Source of the DNA: Atrichornis clamosus
Taxonomy: Eukaryota; Chordata; Aves; Passeriformes; Menuridae
Reading direction: 5' to 3'
Assembly (NCBI GenBank): GCA_013400975.1
Contig: WBMZ01012692.1
Coordinates: forward strand, 41,081 to 105,080
Length of the DNA: 64,000 bases
Below the pieces are notes generated by a model that was given only the letters and a program-made list of their open reading frames with translations, did not search any database and was not told where the DNA came from. The position numbers were made by a program, and so were the translations under genes. Positions 48,982 to 62,300 of the stretch are shown piece by piece; the stretch's first letter is position 1; each line of letters begins with the position of its first letter.

Positions 48982-51900
48982 ACATAAGTTTCTAACAGTA
49001 AAGGTACCTGCTTTGTCTTTAGTATGAAAACAGTAATTCAGAACTACAGTCTTCAAAACAGAGTTCAGGAAGAGATCTGTAAAAACACAACTCCCAACTG
49101 GTGTGAAAACAATATAGGCCCTCACTACACTAGGCCTATGTTAAAAATGCATATGCCATTTATTATCAAGACTATCCAATACGAGTGGCCCTGTTGCAGA
49201 GAGTTTGAAGATATAATCTCATACATAAGAGAATCACATGGGCAAATGCAGTAGAGCAGACAAACCCTTTCAAACACATCCATGATGTCTGCTGCAGCCT
49301 TAGATGATCTGAAAGAGAACACTCTGCATGCATAGTGTCCCAGAGGAACATGACCCATCTGCCCCAAGGAGTAACTCTCCCATATGTTCCTATATATACA
49401 CACATAATGGGCAAACTATTGTGTGAAAATCAAGCCAACTCTGTCCTTAACATGACATTTGCTGCCATCCCTACTCTAAAAAAATGAGCTGTTTTCCTCT
49501 ACAACTCTCTCTATACTCTCCTGCATATTATATTTTTTGCACAAGTTATGTGATAAAAGAAACAGGCAAGTGTCGCCTGTTATGCTCTACTGAGGAACTG
49601 TAAAATCTTTTTTCTTGTTTGTAAGTAATTTCCAGGTTTTTTTGTATTCATCTGCAGAGGTACAAGTTTAAAAAAAATCTTTTTTTCCACATTTGCATCA
49701 TAAGTATTAATACAGAAGCACATACACATACATGATCCTAAAGAGTAAATTCTCTATTAAAGAGAAAAGAGCTATAAAAGAAAGTCCTATAGTACCTGCT
49801 GCTACCACTTTCTTTGTCTCCACTGCCTTCTGCATCCAAAGAATGCTCTTATTTACCTACATCTTAATCCCTGATTTCTGAGAAACCCCAATCTAAATTG
49901 CTACCCATTTGACTGAGGAGAGCTTTTAGGGATTTGTCACTACATCTCCTAAACTAGCAGGAGCATCGCTGTCTGAGCAAGAAGTTCCACAACCATACAA
50001 ATTTAAACACTTAATTTTGTCTCTAGAGTGTTTTCAAGCACTGCTACCTACAACAAAGAACTCCCATGGATGTGTAAAAAGACCAAAAGATATGAAGAAT
50101 TTTGTGGAGAAAAAAAAAGACATTTCAAGGCTGTATTCATTTTAAAGAACTTAGAAATATTTTATCGATTCTAGGAAAACAAAATGATTTTTTCATTTGC
50201 CTGGGTTTAGTCTAACATCCAGCACTGATCACTATGGTGTTAAGAATGACAAAAAATGTCAGTATAAAATAACCATAATCCTGTGATCTACTGGCTCCAT
50301 ATCACTTAAAGTTTTCTTTTCAAAAAATATTTTTGCCTGAAAAGCACTTAATGAGAAAAACAGCATTTCATGAGAAAAGCAGTAGATTGTTTCTATATCC
50401 AGTTCATATTTTTTAACTGAATATTGAAAATAATATTTGGCAGCTTAAATCAATGCTGAAGCTCTACACCAATCATTTGCAAACCTAATATCAGTTGTAA
50501 TGAGCCAGATAATATGTTAATCCATGAACTTTGCAGAAATGGCATATAAAAAGCAGAAACAGGAAAAGATTTTTGCAGTCAGAATCTTGACTGAGGAAGT
50601 TACAGAATTTGGTCACCAGATAATGTCTTTTGCAAGCAATTTCCAATAAAATGCAAAATAAGTGCAGGGCTTAGTGGTAAGGAGCTGTTACTGTTTTCTT
50701 AAGGAGCTTTTTGTTGACTTTTCTGCTCCCCATGAGCTTTCTTGGATTAGAAAATTATTCCCCTACTCAAACTGCATGACATTTCTAAGAAACAACATAT
50801 GGCATCCATTATTTTATCAAAGCCGTGTGCTTGTGGCAGTGGCAAGGCCACCGGGCTGAGGCCCCAAGTTTTGCTTGTTTTAAAATATTGCTGCTATTAG
50901 CTCTGTGCTGTTAAAAGCATTGGTGTAGTAGGATTTCCAGGTAATATCTTTTCAAACCTGATAAGGCCTGTAAGAGGATGATGCAAAGTGTTTTGGGTAC
51001 TGTAAAAAACTTAACAGTGCAAAATGACATGACATTCCCTTCTCTTTGTATTTTGCAATCTCCCATGACAGCCAGTACACTGGGAATCGAAGAATGAGCA
51101 AATCCCACTCCTCCATTCTCCCCTTCCCTCAGACTTGGACATCCAACAGAGCTTTCCGGATATCTGGCAATAGTTCTGACAAATTGCAGCAACACATGTT
51201 GAGATCCATGGCACAACACATAATAGCTCTGAAGCATTTTGAATAAATACAGTTCCTTAATACACCACGTGAGTTGCAAAGTAAACTTTTCTATGCACAC
51301 CTAGGAAATCTTAAACAAAATATTGGCAGATGGTGCTGTGCAGAATACAAAAGTGCAGTAAGGACTGATGCATTCCGGATGGATCTAGGTGTTTCTCCCT
51401 CCTCGTATCTTCCATTCTTTCCTATTTTTATCCAGGACTTCTCTCAGTCATTGAAACCAGACTCCACAAAGGAACAGGTGCTGAGTAACATATGAGAGAC
51501 AAGGCAGCGACCTCCCACAGCATAACCTTCCTTGAGAGTGAAGTGATTGTTAAAGGGAAGTTGTCTCTTTTAGGTAGGAATTTTCCTCCCAGGTTGCTCC
51601 CAAGCAGTGCAGTAATATGTTTGGCTCACCATGGGCAGAAGCAGAATGACACAAACTAATCCAAACTTCAAAGGCTTTTTTAGAATTCAAATACTGTATT
51701 TCTGTGACAGTGTTATTAAAAAATATTCTATGGGATTCAACTAATCGAACCCAACAGAAAAGTTTTTCCCAGGGCTTTGTTCTCAGTTCTCTCTAGCAGA
51801 TATTTTTGTTTCAGCCAAATGTGTTGGCAAGCCACGCAAACCTCTGTAACATTATCTAAATATTTTTAGATTAATGAGACAAAGGCAAACTTATTAATAA

Positions 51901-52155
51901 CACATCATCTCACATGTCAGCAGCATGTTCCCATCCCAAGAGACTGAAGCCCTGACAAAGTATTGCAGAAAGCTGCAGTCTGTCCCAACACGTTCAAGGT
52001 AGGATGCCTTAGGGAGGCGGGGGAGGCAAACATCGACAGTACAGAGGTGGGGTGGTTTTTGTTTTCCCAGAAGCAGCAGCACCTGTTGAACCAACAGCGT
52101 CCTTCTCTCCTAGTGCCAAAACACAGGTCTGAGTAGCTGGAAAGGGTTAGCATGG
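48982..52155. other. Non-genic AT-rich DNA; nothing recognised
   Basis: Unique sequence. The largest frame is 129 codons on the minus strand (50911-51300), overlapped by plus-strand frames; no domain was recognised. No repeat signature was seen. Confidence 0.5.
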
Positions 52156-52200
52156 TGTCGTGGTTTAACCCCAGCCAGACAGGAGTTGAACCTTCATGGG
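52156..52200 (+). mobile_element. Possible avian ERV LTR start fragment
   Basis: TGTCGTGGTTTAACCCCAGC (52156-52175), continuing CAGAC, is the characteristic 5' start of a group of endogenous retrovirus LTRs abundant in songbirds. Similarity stops within about 30 bases, so this is at best a truncated or internally deleted LTR. The pentamer CATGG lies just before it (52151-52155) and again at 52195-52199, which may be a coincidental or genuine target-site duplication. No internal retroviral genes are present. Confidence 0.4.
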
Positions 52201-52294
52201 ATGTCAGGAGACTGAAGGACTCAGGGAAACCTATCCTCTCACTGCTGCTTTTGAATTTCAGGGTAAAGACAATACTTTGCCTTATGTCAAGTGT

Positions 52295-52353
52295 TGATCT
52301 GAGCTGGTATCCGTTGGAAAGCTACTGACCTGAGCTGGTATCCAATGGCTACT
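52295..52353 (+). repeat. Short tandem duplication, 31-bp unit
   Basis: Two adjacent copies, 52295-52325 and 52326-52353, share CTGAGCTGGTATCC (52299-52312 and 52330-52343), with nearby GGAAAGCTAC versus ATGGCTAC endings. This looks like a simple slippage-type duplication. Confidence 0.8.
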
Positions 52354-55300
52354 GCTCCTTCCCACTCACATTACAGAGATGAAGGTCAGTAGATGTACCT
52401 CTCCCCAACCACATTCTTGTGGTGAATGAGAATGAGAGCATCCTGTTTCCCCATTCACCTCATAATTGCTTCCCCTCACTGACTGATGCTCTAAACTTTC
52501 CTCACTAATGATGACCAGTTATATTCCAAAGAAGAGTGTGAAAAAAAGCAGGCACCAAGTGAACTCCTTCCTCTGTATTAGATAAAGGATACTAGACAGT
52601 CTATGTGTGACAACAGCTAAGCACTGTTTGTGCCACTGGAAAGTGTATGAAAATGCATGGAGGTCACCTGAGGAAGACAAGGGTAGTCTTCCTTTCTGAC
52701 TTCTGACATGAGAAGTGGCCTTTTACCTTTCCATCTGCAGGAGGTTTAAACAGATGGTCATACTCTTTTTGCAAGAAAGTGTATTTGTTTAAAAACGTAT
52801 CCTGCTATGCATGGAATACTCCTTTAAGAAACCATCTCTTTCCTTTGGTGTACCAGGCACTAAGGATGAACTTTTGGTGGTCCAAGAACTTTTAGTTATT
52901 TGGAACCAAGAGACTGGTTAATCATAAATAGTTGTGATTGGTACAGCCTTACTATGACAAGCTAAAATTTTCAGGTAACACCTGATGATCTATTCCATTT
53001 CACTGACTCCTTTTTTCCCCTGACAGAGAAAGTCTTTTCATTTTCCCATTTGTCTATTTAGGGATATTGTTCAGCCAGCATTCCACATCCCAAAATAAAC
53101 ATGTTCCCCACCACAAACTTTTTCTTTTCCAGAGTGGGTGCATAGGTTTTCAAATTTATCCCAGTCAAAAGGGTCTTTTACAGCTTACAGCCAACATTGC
53201 TGCCAAACTAGAGACAATGCAGTCCAACCAATCCTCTCCTTCTGGGAGCCATTCATGCCCTCTAGCAACCTAGACCAGGGTAATCCATTCCATGTGTTCC
53301 TAGGTTGCGTCAAGACAGTCATATAAAAATCAGGAATGTAGGTCTCTACCTCCTTTTTTTTTTTAATAGGTTAAAACAAAATGCAGGGGAATATTTATAC
53401 CTATGTGTCTCCATATTATTTGAATTAGGTAAAAGATTACTTCTCAAGGCTACTAAGGTAACCTTGGCACATGCACATCTGAGCAAAGATTCCTATGATG
53501 TATCAACTGCTGACTCTTTATTTAGCAGACATGAGACGTGTGCTTTGAAGGACTTTGTGCTGATCCTAAAGTCACATGAATTTAACAGATGAAAACACAG
53601 GGGTGTCATTTTCTGCGGAGATCAAATTTAAATTAATTCTGTGTATCTCAGGCTCAGGTCCTCATATTATTACCTTGTTGTGATGTTTCAGATTAATATC
53701 CATACTGGCATCATATTTTTGTTACAGCTCTCTGAGTGTGTGGGGATTCCTGACAAGATCTTCTATTTCAATACGTCCTCAGTGTTTCCCAGTGTCAGCA
53801 GGAATAGGATACACATCTTTCTCAGAGGCAAAAGCTCCTTCTACAGCTCTCAAGAGGGAATTGTTTGCAATATGCACTTTCCTATCAGCAAATTAAGGGG
53901 CCCATGTGTGCATTGGTTAACTCACAACACATACTAAATATCTGAAGCTTCCTGGCAAGAGTTTTCCAGGATACTGCTGGATATGTTCCCCTTATTTCCA
54001 CAGCCCATTGCAATAAGCTTATTCCAGTGTTGTAAATGTAGGTTGTTCTATTCCAATATAAATATAGGTTGTTCCAATTTTCTACATATAAATTACCTCT
54101 TTTTATATGGAAGGTCTACAAGAATGCTAAATTTTTTTAGATACACAACTAAATGTCTTTTTCAACCAAAGGCTGAAGATCTTGCACTTAAAACAAAACA
54201 AGTTGAAAACACAAAATAAAAGAAAATTGCTTTAAAAGGGTGGTTCCACATTTGTATTTCTTAGAAATTTTGAATTCTAGGTATAATCATATAAAGACTG
54301 TTTTTATTAAATTTTGGTGTCATAAGTATCTCTGGAAATCTCTGGGAAACCCTTTGGGACATTGTAAGAAGCCAGACAAAGCATATATGAAGTGTGCCAG
54401 ATTAGGTGTCCAAACTTTGCGTGTTTTGGGCTCTGAGAATTTTTGAGGTGTGAGTAACCACTGGTATATCTCCTGATGTTATTTCATTGCTTTTACTCAG
54501 CAATGACTTGTATCTTCCTGCAGCATCAGCAACAACAAAAAATACTTTTGACAGTATTTTGGAAGTCCCAGCAGCCAGGGTCATGCTGTTCAGTGAGGGA
54601 CTCCTTTGCTTATTGGAAAGTACAATAACCATCTGCCTCCAAAGAAAACAGTGACCTGCAGAGTGCCAGCAACCTCATATTGTTACAGCTTGAAGCACTC
54701 CACCCTTATGGGATGCACCAGGTCTGGGCTGCAGAAGGGTGGGAGTGAGCTTGCTGTGCATGAAGCAGGGCACTCATCAACAAGAGGCCAAAGTGAGGCA
54801 AAGAATCCTAAACAGGAAAGCCAACAAAATACATATGTTTCCTCCTTTCCAAAGGCCAACATGTGGCAGATTTTTCTCATGGATACCGCATCTCAACCAT
54901 TAACAAGGCAAGCCTCTAGGATAAGGGTCTCATGAGAAGGAGAAAGATTGCAATTGCTCTTAAAAAAATGTATTATGTGTCCTGATTAAATAGAAGCTGT
55001 GTCTCAGCAATTTGGCCAATACAAATGGTAGCTTGAGAAGTTAGTGATTAAATTGCAGCTTAGGAAATTGTTCCCAACTATCAATTATTTAATACTCACA
55101 GCTTGGAGAAATATGAAACATTTCAATCATGCTTCTAGCTAGAAATAAGCAGCCCATTATAGCAGATATTTTCAAAACAGTGGAGTTCAAAAGAAACTCT
55201 TAAGGGAAAATGTTATAATTGTGCCAAAATGACGACAGCACATCAACGGTAAAGGGGAAAAGGTTTCCTTAATATGCAAGAACTCATTTGAGCATGCGTA

Positions 55301-57174
55301 AAGCAGAGAGAGACAGATGGCTTCTATCACCACAAATAGAATAAACTGGCAAAAATTATCACCTACAGAGACTGATGGACTCAAAATGAACTGATAGCTT
55401 TCACATATAGTAACTCTAAGAGAGAACAGATAGTCATTTCACATAAAAATAAGCCTCCCAGACAGCAAGGCTCATAGCTTTGTTAGCAGAGCAGTGAGCA
55501 AGATTCTGGAGCTTGCCTGACAGCGTTACAGTGCTCTTCTGTGTGATCTCATGTGTGATGTACTAAAGTGATACATTATCAGAGCCATCAAAGAGTAAAA
55601 AAAGTTGACTTTAAGATTTCTAGCTCCTGAACCATATGTCATAAGGCCAGAAAGGAGACTTGGAGTTGGAGTTTTTTGTGTCAATCATAAGTCTTGGCTC
55701 TTTATATATGCTTAAATGTTGACAAATATTCCACTGTAGCTGCATATTATTTAGCTGGATGGATCATTAGATATTTGTACCTACACAATAAATGGACACA
55801 AAAGCAGAATAATACTACTAGAATTTTTTTCTGACAAGGACAGTTTTCATATCACTTAATAGAGGTGCATTAATATACGAGAGAGAACCATTTATTCTTC
55901 TAAATACTCAGGGACAAAAGGAGCACAATATTTTTGCTAAGCATCTAATAATAATGTTATTCACTTAGGGAATGAAAAATTGACAACCTTAATCTATAAC
56001 CACCACTCACTTCTGACAATAAGTAAGAAATAGCCTCAAAAAAAACAAGAGATACATTTTAGTATTAGTATTCAGCAGCAGAGTATAAACATTTTCAAAA
56101 CAAAATATCCTTAGGGGGTGATTTGAGCCAGTCTTTATCCAAGCCACCTGGAAGATATCACTGTTGAGCATCCAAACTTGCAATCATATTTTTTAAACCC
56201 TGAAGTCAATATGTTATTTACTGTATTGGAAATGTGGATACTGAGCAATAAATCACACACAACTTGTCACTTCAGCTTTTTGTGGAGTTATGTAGCTAGT
56301 ACATGCTAAACAGGGACTGCATGTATTCCCAGTCTAAACTAAGGAAAGTGGGCAGAACAAAAAATTCTGTCAGCTCCTGATGTATTCCTCACTCTTCCTC
56401 TACATAAATGTGTGCAAGATAAAATACCTGTGAGCTCCTCTAGTTTACTCTGTGCCTGTGGGAATACCAAAAATGGAACTGGGAGTGATGGACCTCTGAG
56501 CTGACATATTGTTACATAAGGTTTGTTGAAGGGGGTTATTTTAACAAGTCCAGTCCCTGAAGTAACATCAGAATTTTCCCCACCCAGTTGCAGCATTATA
56601 GTAAATTCCTTGGTCATAAACAACTTTTCATATGGCAAATGACTTCCATATATTATAAAAAAATAACAGCTGTACTGAGGGAATTACTGCTGATGAACCA
56701 AGTGGATTCTGCTTAAGACACACAGAGCACCAATTTTACTACCTTATTAAAACTCCCTACCAGGTGAAACTTTTGAAGTAAATCTTTCTTCTCCTCATAT
56801 AAAATAGATAAGAAATGACTGTTCATGCAAACCTGTGAGTACATCAACACATACAGTCTCTGCCATAGCTCACTGCTAAGCACACTGAAATATGTCATGG
56901 AAACAACAGAAACAACAGAAAGAGGGTTTAGTCACAACAACTAAAGTTTAAGCTTGTGTGCAATGGGAACACTGTAAGGTATTGGCCTTGAGAGAGGGAA
57001 AACCTCTGCCCACAAGAACACAGATTTTGAATTAAGACTACTGCTGGGGAGAGCAGGCTGGGTCACTGAGAAACCTCGGTATTTTTCCCATGTGTCCAAC
57101 TCTGAGTACATGAATGACCATCTGCCCATTTAAAAGCCTCATTGAGTGACTTTTTGGGGGCTTTACACACCTGG
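52354..57174. other. Non-genic AT-rich DNA with a small tandem duplication
   Basis: Unique sequence with an imperfect 26-bp tandem duplication at 54033-54082 (TAAATGTAGGTTGTTC and TAAATATAGGTTGTTC). A slightly GC-richer patch lies at 54650-54900 with frames on both strands (109 codons plus, 65 minus), domain-free. A phrase at 53219-53230 (GCAGTCCAACCA) hints at CR1 but lacks support. Confidence 0.5.
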
Positions 57175-58000
57175 AGGGGTGAAGGAAGGGATGCCATTCA
57201 GAGGGACCTGGACAAGCTCGAGAAGTGAGCCCATGGAAATCTTATGAGGTTTAATAAGACCATGTGCAAGGTGACACACCTCTATTGGGGCAATTCCCAT
57301 ATCGACACAGGCTGAGGGGTGAACAGATCAAAACCAGCCCTGCCAAGACAGATCAGGGGGTGCTGGAGGATGAGAGGCTGGACATGACCCAGCAAAGTGT
57401 TCTTGCGGCCCAGAAAGCCAATTGTACCTGGGCTGCATCAAAAGCAGCATGGCCAGCAGGCCGAGCGAGGGGACTCTATCCTTCTGTCTTGCTCTGATGA
57501 GACCCCACCTGGAGTGCTGCTTTGAGTCCAAAGGACATTGACCTTTTGGAGCGAGTCCAGAGGAGGGCCACCAAGATAATTAGAAGGTTGGAGCACCTCT
57601 CTTACAAGGAAAGGCTGAGAAAATTGAGTTTGTTCCACACAGAACGAAGATGGTTTAAGGGTGACTTATTTGTGGCCTTGTACCTGAAGGGAGCCTACAA
57701 GGATGATGGAGAAGGACTTTTTACAAGAGCATGAAGTGACAGGACAAGGGGGGAAAGGATTCAAACTAAAAGAGAGGAGCTTTACATTAGATATTAGGAA
57801 GAAATTCTTTACTGTGAGGGTGGGGAGGCACTGGAACAGGTTGCCCAGAGACGTTGAGGATACCCCATCCTTGGAAGCATTGGAAGCCAGGGCAGATGGG
57901 GCTGTGAGCAACCTGGTTGAGTGGAAAGTGTCCCTGCAGGGGGTTAGGAACTAAATGATCTTTAAGCTCCCCTCCAACTCAAACTATTCTGTGATCATAC
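57175..58000 (+). mobile_element. CR1 LINE, 5'-truncated, sense, about 0.83 kb
   Basis: The best-preserved mobile element in the window. It runs from the mid-late polymerase ORF (AGAGGGACCTGGACAAGCTC at 57200-57219) to the 3' tail (AACTATTCTGTGATCATA, ending near 58000). Three frames carry recognisable CR1 polymerase C-terminal protein: 57264-57497 (with [17 protein letters not shown]), 57522-57734 (with LLERVQRRATKIIRRLEHLS) and 57703-57954 (with RKKFFTVRVGRHWNRLPRD). A deletion of about 25 bases relative to consensus lies near 57525, and a frameshift near 57735-57760 separates the last two. It therefore cannot encode a working enzyme. The 5' truncation is typical of CR1. Confidence 0.96.
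57522..57954 (+). pseudogene. CR1 reverse-transcriptase C-terminal remnant
   Basis: Broken coding part of the CR1 above. The protein corresponds to the region after the reverse-transcriptase domain (the LLERVQRR, HLSYKERLRKLSLF and HWNRLP motifs). It sits in two overlapping frames, 57522-57734 and 57703-57954, split by a frameshift around a G-run near 57749. There is no endonuclease or catalytic polymerase domain because of the 5' truncation. It is a genomic fossil, not a host gene. Confidence 0.9.
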
Positions 58001-59304
58001 AGGGGACACCTCAGACCTCCAAGAGGACACTGCATCAGACTACTACTTCTGCTTTAGAGCCAGTCCATCTCAAAGACACTGCCCTATAACCAAGTCATCA
58101 ATCCCACACTTTCTCAGTACACAAGGCAGTGTCTCTGACAAGTTCTCCTGTTTGGTTCAAGAAGAGGAATTCCACTAAAAGCAATGTTTTCTTGGAAACT
58201 AATTTTGACAATGTAGCATTGAAAATCATATCAAGCAAGCCCCATGTTAAAGTAGAAATAGAACAGAAAATTCAATTGTGATGTGTATTCTTTCACAAAG
58301 AAGTGAAATCAATTAATTCACACAAACACAGCATTTCACTCTCAGAGTTTCATGGCATCTAAAAGTATGAATACTGGTATCAATGTGTTAATCTGCTCAG
58401 CAGTCTACAGAATTTCTAGCAGGTTTTTTGTGTCCTGCTGAATATTAAGGTCAATGAAGGAAGCTTTGTGTTTGATGATGACTTAGTCTGCAAGGTGTGC
58501 ACCAGACAGTTCTCTGCATCACAATCAGATTTCTTTTTAATCAAGACTTGAACCCTCAATTTAGCAGGAAAGAAAGTGGAAAGATAAGCACTTTTTTCTG
58601 TTATCTGCCTTGCAACACTGGAGCTTTCATGACATCTGCAAATACAGACCTTGTCCTTTAGAAAGAAACTTTTCTAACCCCTTTTGCATTCAAGATTTCC
58701 ACATTCATTTCATTAGAAGGCTATTAAAAACTAATTACAAAGGTCATAGTTTACACTTCATGAAGGAAATTTATCTGAAACCTGCTGAGGTCACTTTATG
58801 AAGATACACTTAAAAAGTCAGCTGAATTGTTCTTATTCTGGCATTCCCATAAAGTTGAAGGCCTTCTGAAATGCTAAAGTGAGTTCTGAGTGCTAAACTG
58901 CAACACAGTTAACACTTGGGTTCCAATTATCAACAGACACATCCATTTGCTGTTTTCCAGATTATTAACCAAGTCTGTTACTAGAGTTAGAGATCATGAA
59001 AAACATACCATGTCACAGTTAAATGTGTCATCTTTCAGCTCACTTTTCCACTAAACTAAATGCTTGGGTTTTGTTGGGGGTTTTGTAATAAGGCAGAAAA
59101 CTTGCATTTTTGATCAGAATCTCTGAACAAGAAGGAGAGGATGTCTACTACCCCTTATATAACTAAAAGATATTTCAGTTGCTGATCTCCTAGATGGTTT
59201 AAACCCATGGACCAAAAAGCAAGTCTTGCTACTCTCTCTTGGCCTTTACATTGTCCATGCATTTTCAGAACTCAGATCATCTACTTAGCATACACTTTTC
59301 AGGC
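58001..59304. other. Non-genic AT-rich DNA; nothing recognised
   Basis: Unique sequence. A 63-codon plus frame at 58610-58801 has no domain. Confidence 0.5.
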
Positions 59305-59365
59305 ACTTGGGCTTCATGATAGTTGTAGGTCCCATCCAACCAAAATAATCTATGTGTCTATGTTG
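59305..59365 (+). mobile_element. CR1-like 3'-tail fragment, sense
   Basis: GGGCTTCATGATAGTTGTAG then GTCCCATCCAACC and ATAATCTATGTGTCTATGTT resemble a CR1 3' end of the type 'TGATCTTGTAGGTCCCTTCCAACCCTGACTATTCTATGATTCTATG'. Short and diverged; the family is uncertain. Confidence 0.6.
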
Positions 59366-62300
59366 TTTTTTGCATTTAAACTCAGTGCCCAGATTAATGT
59401 TGCCAGAGACTCACTGACTCCACATTTTGTCAGAAAACTCTCTTAACTAAGAAAGTCATCTTTTGATATGCCAACAGAGCCTCTGAGTTGTCTCCTTCTA
59501 TGGGTCCCATGAAGTTTTGTTTAAGAGATTTCCGGTGTGTGGTGAAGATGAGTAAGTAGAGGATAGTGTATGGTAAGAACTTTTCTCGGTTTACAGCTGG
59601 GGAAACACAGCTGAGAACACTTTGCACCGATTGGCAATGCTCAGGGTCTGGCTTATTTGGCGACAGCATTTCAGAACAGTACCACATCAGCTGAAACACC
59701 TTTCTGCACTTCTCAATTATCTCTGTCAGCTCATAGTTGCAGAGGTTGCAGTGGTCTTAGTTTTCCACTGATTGCATTATAACCCCTGATAGACTATCTA
59801 ATTAAATTGAAGGTTAGAGACAAAGCTCTAACAGCACAAGTGGAGTGCAGGGGAACTGCTAAAGGTCTACTAGCAGAGAAACTCTCTATTCTTATTTCAT
59901 AGAGTCCTTTACCAGAGAAAACAGTAGTTTGGCTTTTTGTGAGTTTCACAAATGGGGGAATTGCCAATGCAATGGGAAAATGTATTTCTTTTGTTAGATT
60001 TGCATTGATCCTTTGAAAACCTTGAGTTATAAACAGGTGTAATGACTAACAAGTAATAAAAATTGATGATATGTGTTTTCCAGGAGAGTGAATTTCTAGT
60101 TACTCTTCAAAGCTGGTATCATATGGTCTAAGAAGTCTTTGAATCAGCGTACATAACATGCACACTATGTCCTCTAAGAAAAAGCACTCAGTGATATATC
60201 GAGGGCTTACCCAGAAGAGGTTTCAAATGCAAGAAACTCAACTAAAATTTACCCTTCAGGCTTGTTCAAATAAGGGTTTTCCTTCTCAGTTGTCTTTGGA
60301 ACCTGTCCACATAGAGACTTGTACTTTCTATCTGGAAAAAAAAATCGATAAAAAGTAATTGACTGGGGAGAAAAGTATATCTAAATTAGAAAATCTTGTC
60401 TTAAAGGGGTATTTTTTATATTTGGTTTGACAGCTGAATGGTCACAGGCCTGCATAGTCTTTTCTCTGAAAATTTCATCAAACTTGGATCTAAGCATACT
60501 TGTGAATTGCTCTTTAACTGAAAAGCTTGTAAGCTTACAGATTTGGGGAAACAATAACGTTTTCCAAGAATTTTTTGAAGTGACTTCCAGAAGAAAACAT
60601 TATTTTAAAAAAACCATTATTTTTAAAAGAAATTTCTTTCTAAATCACTTTCTCAGTGATTTTCTTTTTTATAATATTATTAACCTACGTTTTAAAAGAA
60701 GTAAGAGTGTTTTTTACAAATCACTGGGTTTTAAATGTGATACTATATTTCACCTATTTATGTATAATACATGTCAGAAGTAGTAGAATGTATTAAAGTG
60801 TTACTGCAATTACTATGCATTGAAAAAATATGAAAATAATTTTTTAAATTCTGAAAGAATAAAACTTAAAAACAATACATTTTCCAGTAAGTTTCAAAAG
60901 TCTGGGTATTGGATTTTTTTTTAAATAAAATTGAAACTTTTTGCTTTTCTTTCTAAATATTCTAGGACAAATAAGTCATTTTACATTTTTAATTCTTTTT
61001 TTTGTCGGTAAACCCCTTTAACTTTCACAAGTCCACTAAGGATGGAGTGAAATAAGTGTTGCAATAGGAGAAACTTTTCTTGCATGTTATGATAGTGAAA
61101 GATTATAATGACTGTTTTCTAGTGAGTTTTCATTGGTGTAATTACAGCTTTTCCTAAAGTACCTTGATATGTTTGAAAACCAAACCCCAAAGCAATGGAA
61201 GATTCAAATACTCTCCTCTCACAAAGAAGGATCACTAGCGAAAATGGCAACTACTGTCCTTGGCACAGGGTCACACTGGTGTTTGGAAAGAAGCTCAACC
61301 TGTGAGATTAGGTGCTTTCCCCAGGGAGCAAAGGGATTTTTCTGTTTGGGGCAGCATGTGCTCCAGAGCATGTGCTCTTACCATTGCTGTAAGAGATGTG
61401 TAATTACCAGGCAGGAATGCACCAAGCTGCTGATGCTGAACAGGACCAGGAGAAACCAGAACCTGAGATCTTAAAAGTCACAATACTTTGCTAGAGAAAA
61501 GTTGGATATTTGGACAAAGAAATTGCTTTGCTATTGACGTTTTATTCTGAGATGAGAGAAACAGGCACTTGTGCACATTTCTGGTTAATAACCTGGATTT
61601 CACCCAAGACATACCTGACATATCTCATCAATGTCATCTGTTAAAGGACACAGCCCATAGTGCCCAGATTATTGACTGACCCTGCTGAGGAAGAAACAAT
61701 AATTGTACTTTTGTCTAGCTTTTCCCACTTCATAAAGGGGGTAGAGGGAGGGAATATATAAGCAGAATTTTCTCTCTAAATAAAACAAAACCCCAAAAGT
61801 CTGCAATTTTTAAACATTTACAATAAATATGTACAACTGTCAGTGAATAAAAATTGTTTTTTCTGTGAAATTATAAGAATTCTTCTGTTATATATTATAT
61901 CAGTGAAGATTACAAATAAATTTTTCCAGGGCCCTACAGGTCATTTTTCTATTTGGAAACCACATTTTTTTCACTATCACTGTGGAGAGAACTTCTAGAT
62001 TACTTGCAAGTTTTTTCTACCCTTTCATGTTTGTACTGTATTTGTGCCAAAGTCAAGAGGTGTTGTTCACAGATATTTGTTATATTCTTGCAATAAAATG
62101 TGACCACTTCCAACCACAAGTTTGTCAAAGCCAAATCTCACCTCTCAAAAAAAATTCAATTTTTCCACTCACTTTCCAGGCACTGGGATTTCTCTATCAA
62201 TCACATTCTTGTGACTGTGTCTTAGCAGTTGTTTAGAAGGTGATAGCAATTATGGATAACACCATGTAAGAGCTAGCAATACCCAACAGACTTTTGCAAC

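Noticed and set aside
50911..51300. 129-codon minus-strand frame
   Set aside because: Overlapped by plus-strand frames over the same bases and has no recognisable domain; treated as chance.
53200..53300. Possible CR1 tail around GCAGTCCAACCA
   Set aside because: Only a 10-base phrase matches and the surrounding sequence does not follow CR1 order.
60427..60783. 118-codon plus-strand frame
   Set aside because: Composition (Phe, Lys, Asn, Ile rich) follows AT-rich DNA; no domain, splice or promoter context.
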